A DNA stretch of 64,000 bases from Halorientalis sp. IM1011 (GCF_001989615.1 NZ_CP019067.1:1860001-1924000); one strand, 5' to 3'; counted from the stretch's first letter, positions 32,805-40,760 are shown. The notes: generated by a model from the sequence alone, not told the origin. Translations and numbers: made by a program.

Positions 32805-33605
32805 ATGGTGACGCTTTCCTGTACAGCGTCGCGCGAGAACGGCGTGACGCTCGTGACCGGTCGCGTCGAGAACACGGGCGACGCCTGCCGCGTCCGACTG
32901 ACGAGTCGTCTCGACGGCCCGCTCTGGCCGCCGCGTCGACAGGGCGTACCCGCCGACGGCTGGGACGACGACGGGTTCGAGTGCGTTCTGGCGGCCGAGG
33001 AGGTCCGGCCGGTGGGTGTCGCGAGCCCGGCACCGCCGGCCGACCCGCCCCTGGCCGTCGCGGAGACCGAACCCGTCGACGCCGACGACGACGGCGTCGA
33101 GCCACGGGTCGCCGTGCCGACCGTAGACGCGACGGCCGACGGCGTCGTCCGCACGCTCGGTGTGCCCCGCCCGCCGCGGGACGCCGTACCGACACCCGAT
33201 GTCGACAGCGGCGCGCAGTCGTCCGGTTCCCGAGAGACCGAACCCCACTCGTCCGGGTCTTGCGACGCCGAGCGCTCGGCGGCCGTCGCGGACCCCGGCG
33301 GCGACGAGGGTGGCGTATGCCGCTCCGGTACGAGCCTGAAACCCGGGGCTGCGACGGTCGACGCGGAACTGGACGCCGTAGCGGACCGGATCGAGGCGGC
33401 CGACCGGCTCTCGGCGACGACGCGGGTCCCGGCGGCGACCGAGACGCTCCGGGAGGTCGGTGGCGTCGCGGGCGTTCGCGATCTGGAGGCACAGCTGTCC
33501 CGGGACGCCGAGCGGCTGTCGCGGCTGGCGGCCCGGGCGTCGGACCTGGCCGATCGCGCCGAGGCGGCGAGGGTGCCGGTCGAGCGGCTGGACCGGGTGC
33601 GATGA
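32805..33605 (+). CDS. Unknown protein with beta-domain and helical tail
   Basis: From ATG 32805 a 266-residue protein. The N-terminal ~65 residues form a beta domain (VTLSCTASRENGVTLVTGRVENTGDACRVRLTSRLDGPLWPPRRQGVP), reminiscent of small immunoglobulin-like modules. The middle 100 residues are acidic and disordered, and the last ~75 are helical (ELDAVADRIEAADRLSAT.., LEAQLSRDAERLSRLAARASDL). Its TGA overlaps the ATG of the MinD-like gene, so the two proteins are probably made together and may interact. Confidence 0.65.
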   Translation: MVTLSCTASRENGVTLVTGRVENTGDACRVRLTSRLDGPLWPPRRQGVPADGWDDDGFECVLAAEEVRPVGVASPAPPADPPLAVAETEPVDADDDGVEPRVAVPTVDATADGVVRTLGVPRPPRDAVPTPDVDSGAQSSGSRETEPHSSGSCDAERSAAVADPGGDEGGVCRSGTSLKPGAATVDAELDAVADRIEAADRLSATTRVPAATETLREVGGVAGVRDLEAQLSRDAERLSRLAARASDLADRAEAARVPVERLDRVR

Positions 33606-34285
33606 TCCTCGCGGTCACCGGTGGCAAGGGCGGCGTCGGGAAGTCGACGGTGGCGTACAATCTGGCCGCCGCGCTCGACGCCGTGGTCGTCGACGCCGAT
33701 CTGGGGATGGCGGACCTGCCGGCCGCGCGCGGGCCGGACCTCCACGACGTGCTCGCCGGGCGGGCCGACCCGGTCGAAGCGGTCCGGGAGGGGAACCCCG
33801 TCGCCATCTTGCCCTGTGGCCGGTCGCTGGCGGGGGCGCGGGCGGCCGAACCGACGCGGCTGGTGTCGGCCGTGGAATCGGTCGCCGCGGAGTACGGCCG
33901 GGTGGTCGTCGACTGCCCGGCCGGGCTGGGCGGTGACGTTGGACTTGGGCTCTGCGTCGCCGAGGCCTGCGTGCTGGTGACGACGCCGGCCGAGCCGGCG
34001 GTCGCCGACGCGGTCCGGGCCCGGGCGCTGGCGCGGGAACTCGACGCCGGGCTGGCGCGGATCGTCCTGAACCGGGCCACGGACGGGGGGACTGCCGACG
34101 CGCTGGCCCGCGAACTCGGCGCGCCGGTGACGACCATCCCGGAATCCGCAACTCTGGCCGACGCGCAAGACCGGGGCGAGCCGGTCACCGCAGTCGCGCC
34201 GGAGAGTACTGCGGCGACACGCGTCGCGGAGCTGGCCACGGCCGTCGAGTCGACCGTCGGGTCGGCGACGAATCCGGGAGGTTAA
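33602..34285 (+). CDS. MinD/ParA-family ATPase
   Basis: A 227-residue deviant-Walker ATPase: MILAVTGGKGGVGKSTVAYNLAAALDAVVVDADLGMADL, with the signature Lys of KGGVGKST, the switch aspartate in VVVDADLG, and RVVVDCPAGLGGDVGLGL. At 227 residues it is shorter than MinD and has no C-terminal membrane-targeting helix in view. It likely dimerises on ATP and positions or activates partners. The coupled upstream gene is a natural partner candidate. Confidence 0.9.
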   Translation: MILAVTGGKGGVGKSTVAYNLAAALDAVVVDADLGMADLPAARGPDLHDVLAGRADPVEAVREGNPVAILPCGRSLAGARAAEPTRLVSAVESVAAEYGRVVVDCPAGLGGDVGLGLCVAEACVLVTTPAEPAVADAVRARALARELDAGLARIVLNRATDGGTADALARELGAPVTTIPESATLADAQDRGEPVTAVAPESTAATRVAELATAVESTVGSATNPGG

Positions 34286-34312
34286 TTCGGGACCCCTGTG
34301 TCGGCCACACGC

Positions 34313-35047
34313 ATGGCCGATGACGAGTTCCGGGTCGAGGTGAAAGCGTCGGCGATCGACCGGAACTCCGCGGTCGCGGAGCTGGTCGCGTCGGCGGGCG
34401 ACCGGCTCTCCTACGACGCCGAGGGGGACGCTCGGGCGGACGCCGCCGAGCTGACGCGACGCGGCGAGAGCCCGGTGCGGATTCAGTCGGTGGCACCGCA
34501 GGACGACACCGACGCCGACGCGTATCTGGTCGGGGCGAGCGCGACCCGGGCGACCATCCCGGCGGCCGAACCGGACGACGGCTGGCAGTTCGGCGTCGAT
34601 GCGAGCCAGTACGGTGCGCTGGGGGAAACTTTGCTCACGGCGGGCGATGGGACGACCCGGCCGCTGGCACTGTACGTCCGCCACGATCTGGACGTGGACC
34701 CGGACACGTCGCTGGCGATCGACGTGGACGAGTCACCACCGGCCGTAACCCGCCCCGGGACACCCGGGCGCTGGCAACCCGACTGCGCGCTGTCGGTGGC
34801 GATCGCTGGGCGAACGGTGGCGCGGTACCGCTGTGAGATCAAGACGGGTGGTGGCTCGCTCGAACGCTCCCAGCGGGAACTGATCGAGTATGCGGCCCGG
34901 GAGACGCCGGTGATCTACGCTCGCGTCGACGTCTCCGGCCTGCCCCGGGAGTACGAGGTCTCCTTCGAGCAGTTCGGAGACACCTCGCGGGACACGCCGA
35001 CGGATGCGAACCAGCGCTCGCTCGACGACTGGGCCGATCCGGAGTGA
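34313..35047 (+). CDS. Conserved protein, possible PD-(D/E)XK nuclease fold
   Basis: A 244-residue protein from ATG 34313, supported by an AT-rich TTAATT box at 34282-34287. The region around residues 160-200 reads CALSVAIAGRTVARYRCEIKTGGGSLERSQRELIEYAARETPVIYARVDVSG. That is a strand with E-x-K followed by a Gln-containing helix and another strand, the E/Q-x-K...Q layout of PD-(D/E)XK nucleases; an aspartate earlier (D156 region) could complete it. The N-terminal 150 residues are acidic and unlike anything I recognise. Confidence 0.6.
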   Translation: MADDEFRVEVKASAIDRNSAVAELVASAGDRLSYDAEGDARADAAELTRRGESPVRIQSVAPQDDTDADAYLVGASATRATIPAAEPDDGWQFGVDASQYGALGETLLTAGDGTTRPLALYVRHDLDVDPDTSLAIDVDESPPAVTRPGTPGRWQPDCALSVAIAGRTVARYRCEIKTGGGSLERSQRELIEYAARETPVIYARVDVSGLPREYEVSFEQFGDTSRDTPTDANQRSLDDWADPE

Positions 35048-35056
35048 TCGGATCGG

Positions 35057-35917
35057 TCACTCCCGCAGGTCCTGATAGGTGGATCGGAGCGTCACCGGCG
35101 TCACGTCGGCGGTCTCGGCCGCCTCGGCCTGTGTGAGATCACACTCCAGTTCCCGCGCGGCGAGATAGAGACAGCCGGCGGCGACGCCCGAGGGGTCCCG
35201 ACCGGAGACCAGCCCGCGCTCCCGGGCGGCGTCGACGAGCGCGTCGGCGCGGCGCTCGACGGCCTGCGGGAGATCCAGCCGGCTGGCGAAGCGGGGCAGG
35301 TACTCCGCGGGGTCGATGGGGCCGGTCGAGAGCCCCAGCTCGCGGTTGAGGGCGTCGTAGGCGGCCGTGAGCTCGCCCTCGGAAGCGCGGGCGGCGTCGA
35401 CGACTTCGTCGAGCGTCCGCGAGACCGAGGCGGTCCGGCAGGTCGCGTAGACGACGGCCGCGGTGAACCCCTCGATGGAGCGGCCCCGGAGCAGATCCTC
35501 GGACTGTGCGGACTCGAAGAGGACACACGCCTGATCGCGGACGTGATCGGTCAGGTCGAGTGCGCTGACCAGCCGGCGGATCTCGCCGAAGGCGTACACC
35601 CGGTTGCGCTCGGCCTTGGACTTGATGCGGGCGCGGTTGTGCTGGCGGCGCATCCGAGCGAACCGGCGGCGCTTGCGCCCCTTGAGCCGGGTCGAGCGCC
35701 CGATCTCGGTGGTGAGCCCGCGGTCGTGGCGCGACCGCGTCAGCGGCGCGCCGGTCCGTTCCTTCTCGGTCTCGTCGTCCGCGAAACTGCGCCACTCGGG
35801 CCCGTGGTCGATGGCGTCCTCGGCGACGACGAGGCCGCACTCCCCACAGACCGTTTCGCTCTCGCTCTCGCGGAGTCTCCCCTCACATTCCGGACAGCAC
35901 TGCGTTGACGTAGCCAT
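35057..35917 (-). CDS. tfb: Transcription initiation factor IIB (TFB)
   Basis: From ATG 35917 a 286-residue TFB. Zinc ribbon CPEC...CGEC at residues 9-31, B-reader/linker region EWRSFADDETEKERTGAPLTRSRHDRGLTTEIG, then two cyclin-like repeats (GEIRRLVSALDLTDHVRDQACVLFESA; AVERRADALVDAARERGLVSGRDPSGVAAGCLYLAA) and a recognition helix near the C-terminus (TAEVTPVTLRS type, here ETADVTPVTLRSTYQDL). It recruits RNA polymerase to TBP-bound promoters. Haloarchaea carry several TFBs. TATTTAAA at 35947-35954 lies ~33 bases upstream, and an array of palindromes lies behind it. Confidence 0.95.
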   Translation of the reverse strand: MATSTQCCPECEGRLRESESETVCGECGLVVAEDAIDHGPEWRSFADDETEKERTGAPLTRSRHDRGLTTEIGRSTRLKGRKRRRFARMRRQHNRARIKSKAERNRVYAFGEIRRLVSALDLTDHVRDQACVLFESAQSEDLLRGRSIEGFTAAVVYATCRTASVSRTLDEVVDAARASEGELTAAYDALNRELGLSTGPIDPAEYLPRFASRLDLPQAVERRADALVDAARERGLVSGRDPSGVAAGCLYLAARELECDLTQAEAAETADVTPVTLRSTYQDLRE

Positions 35918-35946
35918 CTTACAGTCGAAGGTTGGCCCGCGATCAC

Positions 35947-35954
35947 TATTTAAA
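35947..35954 (-). promoter_or_regulatory. TATA box of tfb
   Basis: On the minus strand TTTAAATA is centred ~33 bases before the ATG at 35917. Immediately upstream come two GAACCGCCCGG direct repeats (35963-35973 and 35983-35993). Confidence 0.7.
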
Positions 35955-35962
35955 GAACGCTC

Positions 35963-36057
35963 GAACCGCCCGGAGAAGTCCGGAACCGCCCGGTACAACG
36001 TACCGGTAACCGGTACGTTTCTGCGTGGCGTCCCGCGGGAACCGGCAACGTTGCCGG
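35963..36057. promoter_or_regulatory. Palindrome array between tfb and the divergent 36113 gene
   Basis: Within 95 bases there are: two direct repeats GAACCGCCCGG; a 23-base perfect palindrome with 11-bp arms (AACGTACCGGT-A-ACCGGTACGTT, 35997-36019); the palindrome TCCCGCGGGA (36031-36040); and CCGGCAACGTTGCCGG (36042-36057). Such density in a divergent promoter region points to operators for one or more dimeric regulators. Confidence 0.75.
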
Positions 36058-36082
36058 CCGGGTTCGTTCGCGTTCACGAACA

Positions 36083-36090
36083 TTTATTTA
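36083..36090 (+). promoter_or_regulatory. TATA box of the 36113 gene
   Basis: TTTATTTA is centred 27 bases before ATG 36113 but only ~9 bases before ATG 36095, so it decides the start in favour of 36113. Confidence 0.65.
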
Positions 36091-36112
36091 GGAGATGGCA
36101 GAACCGCCGCGT

Positions 36113-36619
36113 ATGGGGTTGTCGGACATCGCCGCGGGGGTGGAGGTGACGACGGAGCAGCGCGACCGCGGTGTCGCGACCGTCGACGAGACCGACGCGG
36201 ACCTCGCCGAGCGACTGGAAGAGCACGCCGACGCGCTCCCCTGCGAGCCGGCTGTGGCGGCGACAGTCGTCGAGGTGTACGCCGAGGGTCGCGCCGTCGA
36301 CACCGCGGCCAGCGTCGCTGAAGTCGCGCCGATGACGGCTGCAAAGACGCTGCACCTGCTCGGCGAACAGGTGTCACCGCTCGGCCGGACTGGCCGCGAG
36401 ATCGTCAGAGACTGGCTCAACGCGGAACTGTCCCGCACGGAGGCGATGGAACTGACGGGCGCGAGCGAGCGGGCGTTCGACCTGGCGGCGTACGTCGAAT
36501 CCCACGAGCCGATTCCGGAGGCCCAGGAGGCCGTCGCTGCGACGTTCTCGACGGGACTCGGTGGAGAGGAGCCGTTGGCGGAGGCGATGAGCAGCGTGAG
36601 CGACCTGCGCGAGCCGTAG
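36113..36619 (+). CDS. Haloarchaeal conserved helical protein
   Basis: A 168-residue acidic helical protein (MGLSDIAAGVEVTTEQRDRGVATVDETDADLAERLEEHADALPCEPAVAATVVEVY...). The middle, SVAEVAPMTAAKTLHLLGEQVSPLGRTGREIVRDWLNAELSRTEAMELTGASERAFDLAAYV, suggests two helix-turn-helix-like units. It is divergent from tfb across the palindrome array, so it could be a regulator of that region; this is positional inference. Two diverged copies of its last nine codons lie downstream of its stop. Confidence 0.65.
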   Translation: MGLSDIAAGVEVTTEQRDRGVATVDETDADLAERLEEHADALPCEPAVAATVVEVYAEGRAVDTAASVAEVAPMTAAKTLHLLGEQVSPLGRTGREIVRDWLNAELSRTEAMELTGASERAFDLAAYVESHEPIPEAQEAVAATFSTGLGGEEPLAEAMSSVSDLREP

Positions 36620-36742
36620 GTGAAGCGCTCGTCGCTCACACTGCGAGTGAGTGATGTTGCTGACCTTCGCGAGTCGTAGACGAGCGATAGACAGCAACAT
36701 CACGAGTGAGTGATGTCGCCGACCTTCGCGAGTCGTAGACGA
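36594..36742. repeat. Gene 3-prime end repeated twice downstream of its stop
   Basis: The gene ends ...SVSDLREP-stop (to 36619). Bases 36653-36679 spell DVADLRES-stop and 36712-36738 spell DVADLRES-stop again, with different codons. The two extra copies sit in a ~40-base direct repeat (36644-36683 and 36703-36742, period 59). An 11-bp inverted repeat, GTGATGTTGCT (36651-36661)/AGCAACATCAC (36693-36703), overlaps them. Confidence 0.8.
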
Positions 36743-36788
36743 CCGAATTCTGGGGACCAATTAAGGGACATCGGGCCTTGCATGGGGT

Positions 36789-37718
36789 ATGCGCGTGCTG
36801 GTGACCGGTGCGACGGGGTTCGTCGGCGGCCACCTCGTCCCGGCGCTGCTGGCGGCCGACCACGAGGTGTCGGTGCTGGTCCGGGATCGGGACGGCTACG
36901 ACGGCCCCGACGAGGTCGCGGTATTCGAGGGTGACCTGCTCGAACCCGGGAGTTTCGACGACGCCCTCGAAGATATCGAGGCGGCGTACTATCTGGTCCA
37001 CTCGATGCGGGCCGGCGCGGACTACGCCGACCGTGATCGGCGGGCGGCCCGTACCTTCGTCGCCGCGGCCGAGGACGCCGGCGTCGAACACGTCGTCTAT
37101 CTCGGCGGCCTCGGCGAGGAACGCGACACGCTCTCGGAGCACCTCCGGTCGAGACGCGAGGTCGAACACATCCTCGAGGACGCGGACTTCCAGTTGACGA
37201 GCCTGCGGGCGGCGATCATCGTCGGCGACGGGAGCGCCAGCTTCGAGATGGTTCGCCAGCTCGCGGTCCGGTTACCGGTGATGATCACACCACAGTGGGT
37301 CGACACGCCCTGTCAGCCCATCGCCATCGACGACGTGGTGGCGTATCTGGTGGGCGTCCTCGATGTACCGGAACTCGCCGGGCGGACCGTCGAGATCGGC
37401 GGGCCAGAGGTGATGAGCTACAGGGAGGTGATGGCCCGGACGGCCGAGATCGTCACTGGACGTCGGCCCGTGATCGTTCCGGTTCCCGTACTGACGCCGA
37501 AGCTCTCGGCCTACTGGGTGAACCTCGTGACGGACGTACCACGGTCGGTGGCCCACCCGCTGATCCTGGGGCTGAAAAACGCGGCCGTGGTGCAGGACGA
37601 CAGCGGCCGGGAGCACCTCTCCATCGAGCTGACGCCGTTCGAGACGGCGGTCCGGCGGGCGGTCGACGGCGGGACGGACACCGTCGCGTCGAACTCCGCC
37701 GCCCCGGAGGAGCGGTGA
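36789..37718 (+). CDS. NAD(P)-binding epimerase/NDUFA9-like protein
   Basis: A 309-residue extended SDR. RVLVTGATGFVGGHLVPALLAADHEVSVLVRD is the GxxGxxG NAD loop; the Asp of VFEGDLLEP follows. The YxxxK motif is not conserved (HVVYLGGLGEE), as in NDUFA9-like atypical SDRs that bind nucleotide without classical epimerase chemistry. The C-terminus has PELAGRTVEIGGPEVMSYREVM. A TATA-like CCAATTAAG lies ~26 bases before the ATG. It is coupled to the membrane gene downstream (TGATG). Confidence 0.85.
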   Translation: MRVLVTGATGFVGGHLVPALLAADHEVSVLVRDRDGYDGPDEVAVFEGDLLEPGSFDDALEDIEAAYYLVHSMRAGADYADRDRRAARTFVAAAEDAGVEHVVYLGGLGEERDTLSEHLRSRREVEHILEDADFQLTSLRAAIIVGDGSASFEMVRQLAVRLPVMITPQWVDTPCQPIAIDDVVAYLVGVLDVPELAGRTVEIGGPEVMSYREVMARTAEIVTGRRPVIVPVPVLTPKLSAYWVNLVTDVPRSVAHPLILGLKNAAVVQDDSGREHLSIELTPFETAVRRAVDGGTDTVASNSAAPEER

Positions 37719-38437
37719 TGGAGGTCGAGTACGGGGAGACCTGGACCTACGAGAGTATCGTCGGGGCGCTCCCGGGCATCGACGTCTCGACGCGGGCGGC
37801 CGTCGCGATCCAGTTTCTCGTCTTCGAGGCCGCGATACTGGCCCTGGCGGCGATCTACGACCTCTGGGCGGCGGCCCTCGCTGGCACCGCCGCGGTCGTC
37901 GTCGCGACCGTCGGTAGCGTCGAGATGCTCCGGATCAGCCAGCTGGTCCGTGGGGAAGCGGTTCCGGAGAGCTACCGGCGCCTCCTCTTCGGGTCGAGCG
38001 TCGAAGTCGTCCTCTCGGTACTGGCGTACGTGGCGCTGATCACGCACCTGTTCGTGTACGCGCCACGCTCGGGGGCGCCGCTTCTGGCTGCGCTGTTCGG
38101 TCCGGAGCCGCCGATCCTGGTGGTCTATCTCGTCTTGCTGGTGCTGTGGGACGTGTGTTACCGCATCGGCACGGGCTGGTGGGCCAGCGTCGTGGCGCTG
38201 TGGCGGTCGGCCCGCTATCGGTTCGATCCGGCGACGGCCCGGACACTCCAGCGGGCGGATCTGGAGACGATGGGCTTTGGCATCTTGCAGCTAGCGCTGG
38301 TCCCGTTCCTCTCGTCGTCGCCGGTCCTCCGGACGGCGGTCGTCGGGCACGTCGTGGCCGTCACTGTCGTGACTGGGGCGTCGGTGCTCCTCCTGTGGAT
38401 CAGGACAGAAACAGCTACTCGGAGTTCATCTCCTTGA
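37718..38437 (+). CDS. Polytopic membrane protein of unknown function
   Basis: A 239-residue protein with five or six membrane segments (about residues 25-50, 52-68, 92-115, 125-145, 180-200, 205-225). It starts with an aqueous EYGETWTYESIVGALPGIDVS. No transporter signature. Its ATG overlaps the stop of the NAD-binding protein, so the two are likely to work together. Its 3-prime end overlaps the opposite-strand gene at 38415 by 23 bases. Confidence 0.7.
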   Translation: MEVEYGETWTYESIVGALPGIDVSTRAAVAIQFLVFEAAILALAAIYDLWAAALAGTAAVVVATVGSVEMLRISQLVRGEAVPESYRRLLFGSSVEVVLSVLAYVALITHLFVYAPRSGAPLLAALFGPEPPILVVYLVLLVLWDVCYRIGTGWWASVVALWRSARYRFDPATARTLQRADLETMGFGILQLALVPFLSSSPVLRTAVVGHVVAVTVVTGASVLLLWIRTETATRSSSP

Positions 38438-38588
38438 ACTGGTCGAGCAGGTCCTCGGCGGACTCGCCGCTGTCGTACTCGACCTTCCCGTGGTAGTTCG
38501 TCCGCTCGTCGTCGAAGTCGGCGTCGACCTCGCTGTTTTTCCGCTCACGCCGCTCGTGCTCTTCCTCGTCGTAGGCACCCATCGACAT
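38415..38588 (-). CDS. Small acidic haloarchaeal protein (DUF5786-like)
   Basis: A 57-residue frame too short for most callers, from ATG 38588: MSMGAYDEEEHERRERKNSE, then DADFDDERTNYHGKVEYDSGESAEDLLDQFKEMNSE. The MGxYDExE start and the acidic middle with a C-terminal LLDQ helix match a family of tiny haloarchaeal proteins of unknown role. ATG 38582 (MGAYDEEE) is an equally good start. Upstream sits a 12-bp palindrome AATAGTACTATT (38641-38652). Confidence 0.75.
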   Translation of the reverse strand: MSMGAYDEEEHERRERKNSEVDADFDDERTNYHGKVEYDSGESAEDLLDQFKEMNSE

Positions 38589-38822
38589 TGTTACTCACAC
38601 TCACGCTTGGTGATAGCTGACTATGAATGTAACGGTAACTAATAGTACTATTGACAGGTAGTGGGGGCGCAGTGGCTGTCGACTCCCGCTCGGACTGTAC
38701 GGTCGTCGCGCTGCCGGTGGTTCGCTGTCGTCGCCCCTTCGGCAAGCGGTTCCATCCGCGTGACCGCTCTTCGAGGTAGAAAAACGGGTGGATCGACGAC
38801 TCGAACGGCCGCTCGGGTCGCC
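38589..38822. other. Intergenic region with palindrome and short repeats
   Basis: Between two same-strand small genes. It holds AATAGTACTATT (38641-38652), a nearby GTAACGGTAACTAATAG run, and a GC-rich half with no frame I can support. The AT-rich part is probably the promoter and operator of the 38415 gene. Confidence 0.5.
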
Positions 38823-39110
38823 TCAGAACGAGACCTGGTCGTGGCCGTCCTCGCCGATGGCAGAGGGGTCGCGGTCGCTGTAGCCCTTCCGGCCGATGGC
38901 GTTGCTGCTCACGGCCGACAGCGTCGCCAGCCGCAGGTCCTCGGCCGTCTCGAAGGTCTCGCCCTCGAGTCGCCCCAGCACGTCCCCCAGCTGTTCGTCG
39001 CCGTTGGGGAGTTCGAGTTCGAGGTCCCCGTACTCCTCGATGACCTCCTCGGTCGTCGCCGGGTACGCCTGCGCACCGATCCGTTCGTTCAGCCCACTCA
39101 GTAGTCGCAT
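38823..39110 (-). CDS. DUF5789-like small protein
   Basis: From ATG 39110 a 95-residue protein: MRLLSGLNERIGAQAYPATTEEVIEEYGDLELELPNGDEQLGDVLGRLEGETFETAEDLRLATLSAVSSNAIGRKGYSDRDP. The pattern (YP.TtEElie.yGd.el.lp.G...l...l..l....y.s.eeA..al...v) is that of the haloarchaeal DUF5789 family. Role unknown. Confidence 0.8.
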   Translation of the reverse strand: MRLLSGLNERIGAQAYPATTEEVIEEYGDLELELPNGDEQLGDVLGRLEGETFETAEDLRLATLSAVSSNAIGRKGYSDRDPSAIGEDGHDQVSF

Positions 39111-39217
39111 ACAATCAGATCCTTCAGGGTCGTTCATAAACGTTCGCCATCCAGTCTTCTAGTGCGATTAAGGACCACGACCGCAAGCGCGATGGGGGCG
39201 GCGGTGCCAGCCCCGGC

Positions 39218-39994
39218 ATGGTCGTCGCGGATCTACACGTGCACACGACGCGTTCGGACGGGACACTGACGCTCGATGCAGTGCCGGACGCGGCCCGTTC
39301 GGCGGGTGTCGAGGTCGTGGCGGTGACCGATCACGACCGGCTCCAGCCCGCGCTCGACGGACCGGTCACCGAGCGCGACGGGATCACACTGGTCCACGGG
39401 ATCGAACTCCGGGTCGACGCCGGGAGCCAGCGGGTCGATCTGCTGGGCTACGGTGTCGTACCGACGCCCGCTCTCACGACTCTGGTCGAGGAAATTCAGC
39501 TGAATCGGGCCGAGCGCGGCCGTGCCATCGTCGAGTGCGTCGAAGACCGACTCGGTGTTTCCCTCGGCGTCGAACCTCGGCCGGGACTGGGTCGCCCGCA
39601 CATCGCGCGAGCTATCGCGGAGAGTCCAGCGGAGTACGACTATCAGGGTGCGTTCGACCACCTCATCGGCGACGATTGCCCCTGCTACGTCGCCCGCGAC
39701 ATCCCTTCCTTCGAGCGCGGCCGCGAGGTGCTGGCCGAGACCTGCGGCGTGGTCGGACTGGCCCACCCGCTCCGCTACGACGACCCCGTGGCCGCCCTCG
39801 AACTGACGGCCGACCTCGACACCGTCGAGCGGTACTACCCCTACGACCACGATGTCGATCCGGAGCCAGTTGAGCGAGCCATCGAGACCCACGACCTGCT
39901 CGCGACCGGGGGCAGCGACGCCCACGACGAGGTGCTGGGGCGGGCGGGGCTGGACCGGGCAGGGACCGACGGATTTCTCGCCGCGCTCGGGTGA
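39218..39994 (+). CDS. PHP-domain phosphoesterase
   Basis: A 258-residue PHP protein. Metal motifs in order: DLHVHTTRSDG (I), VTDHDRL (II), GIELRVD (III), VGLAHPLRYDD and ATGGSDAHDE (C-terminal ligands). This set fits the YciV/RnaAm-like or 5-nucleotide-3-phosphate phosphatase group (substrates such as pAp or short RNA). A trinuclear metal centre is expected. Monocistronic. Confidence 0.88.
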   Translation: MVVADLHVHTTRSDGTLTLDAVPDAARSAGVEVVAVTDHDRLQPALDGPVTERDGITLVHGIELRVDAGSQRVDLLGYGVVPTPALTTLVEEIQLNRAERGRAIVECVEDRLGVSLGVEPRPGLGRPHIARAIAESPAEYDYQGAFDHLIGDDCPCYVARDIPSFERGREVLAETCGVVGLAHPLRYDDPVAALELTADLDTVERYYPYDHDVDPEPVERAIETHDLLATGGSDAHDEVLGRAGLDRAGTDGFLAALG

Positions 39995-40055
39995 TCGTCA
40001 GACGGCCGGCTGACGAGTTCGCAGGGTTCAAAGCCGCGCACGTTCTAGTGAGAGT

Positions 40056-40220
40056 ATGCGGTGTCACTACTGCGACCGCGAGGCGGACATCGCGGTCGAG
40101 AAAGACGGCGTCAAGGTCGGCGTGTGTGAGACGCACTTCCGCGAACAGATGGAAGAACTCGCGGACAGCGACGCCCTCGCCAACCTCGAAGAGGAACTCG
40201 ACATCGACGGCCACGAGTAA
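40056..40220 (+). CDS. Tiny zinc-binding protein (DUF6757-like)
   Basis: A 54-residue protein: MRCHYCDREADIAVEKDGVK, then VGVCETHFREQMEELADSDALANLEEELD. CHYC and CxxH form a Cys3His zinc site, followed by an acidic helix. Too short for most gene callers but with normal haloarchaeal codon use and a clear start. Role unknown. Confidence 0.8.
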   Translation: MRCHYCDREADIAVEKDGVKVGVCETHFREQMEELADSDALANLEEELDIDGHE

Positions 40221-40292
40221 GTCCTCGCGCCCGCCCGGCTGCCGACCACACCGACCGCGTAGACTTTTCCCGCCGGCACCACAAGCGGACCT

Positions 40293-40760
40293 ATGGATCG
40301 AACCACCGTCGACGACGTGGACGACCGGATGAGCCCGGCCGACACGAAGCGCAAAGTCGGCGACGCAATCGGTGCGACCGACATGGCGCTGAACTACTAC
40401 GAACTCGAACCCGGCGACAGCTTCGGCTTCGGCTACCACCGCCACAGCGACCAGGAGGAAGTGTTCTACATCGCCGAGGGCACCGTCACGTTCGAGACCG
40501 AAGACGGCGAGATCGAGGCGACCGCCGGCGAGTGCGTCCGCTTCGAACCGGGCGAGTGGCAACTCGGCACCAACGAGGGGACGGATCGGGTCGTCGCGCT
40601 CGCCATGGGCGCACCGAAAGAGATGGGCGAGACGGAGATGCTCCGCCACTGCGAGGACTGTGGCGGCCGGACCGAACAGGATCTGGAACTCACCGACGAC
40701 CGCGACGCGATTCTGACGATCTGTGTGGAGTGCGGTGCCGAGACCGGCCGCTTCGACTGA
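40293..40760 (+). CDS. Cupin with C-terminal zinc ribbon
   Basis: A 155-residue protein. Residues ~35-105 are a cupin (FGFGYHRHSDQEEVFYIAEGTVTFETEDG, motif 2 GECVRFEPGEWQLGTNEG). Residues ~118-152 hold CEDCG...CVECG, a zinc ribbon. The ribbon suggests nucleic-acid or protein binding coupled to ligand sensing. No identifiable partner. Confidence 0.85.
   Translation: MDRTTVDDVDDRMSPADTKRKVGDAIGATDMALNYYELEPGDSFGFGYHRHSDQEEVFYIAEGTVTFETEDGEIEATAGECVRFEPGEWQLGTNEGTDRVVALAMGAPKEMGETEMLRHCEDCGGRTEQDLELTDDRDAILTICVECGAETGRFD

Noticed and set aside
32684-34684. 666-codon minus-strand open frame
   Set aside because: Shadow of the MinD-like and neighbouring genes; high-GC codon bias keeps the opposite frame open.
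36636-37169. Minus-strand frame with DSRRSATSLTRDVAVYRSSTTREG-like repeats
   Set aside because: The repeats are the antisense reading of the duplicated 3-prime end described above; the rest is antisense to the epimerase-like gene.
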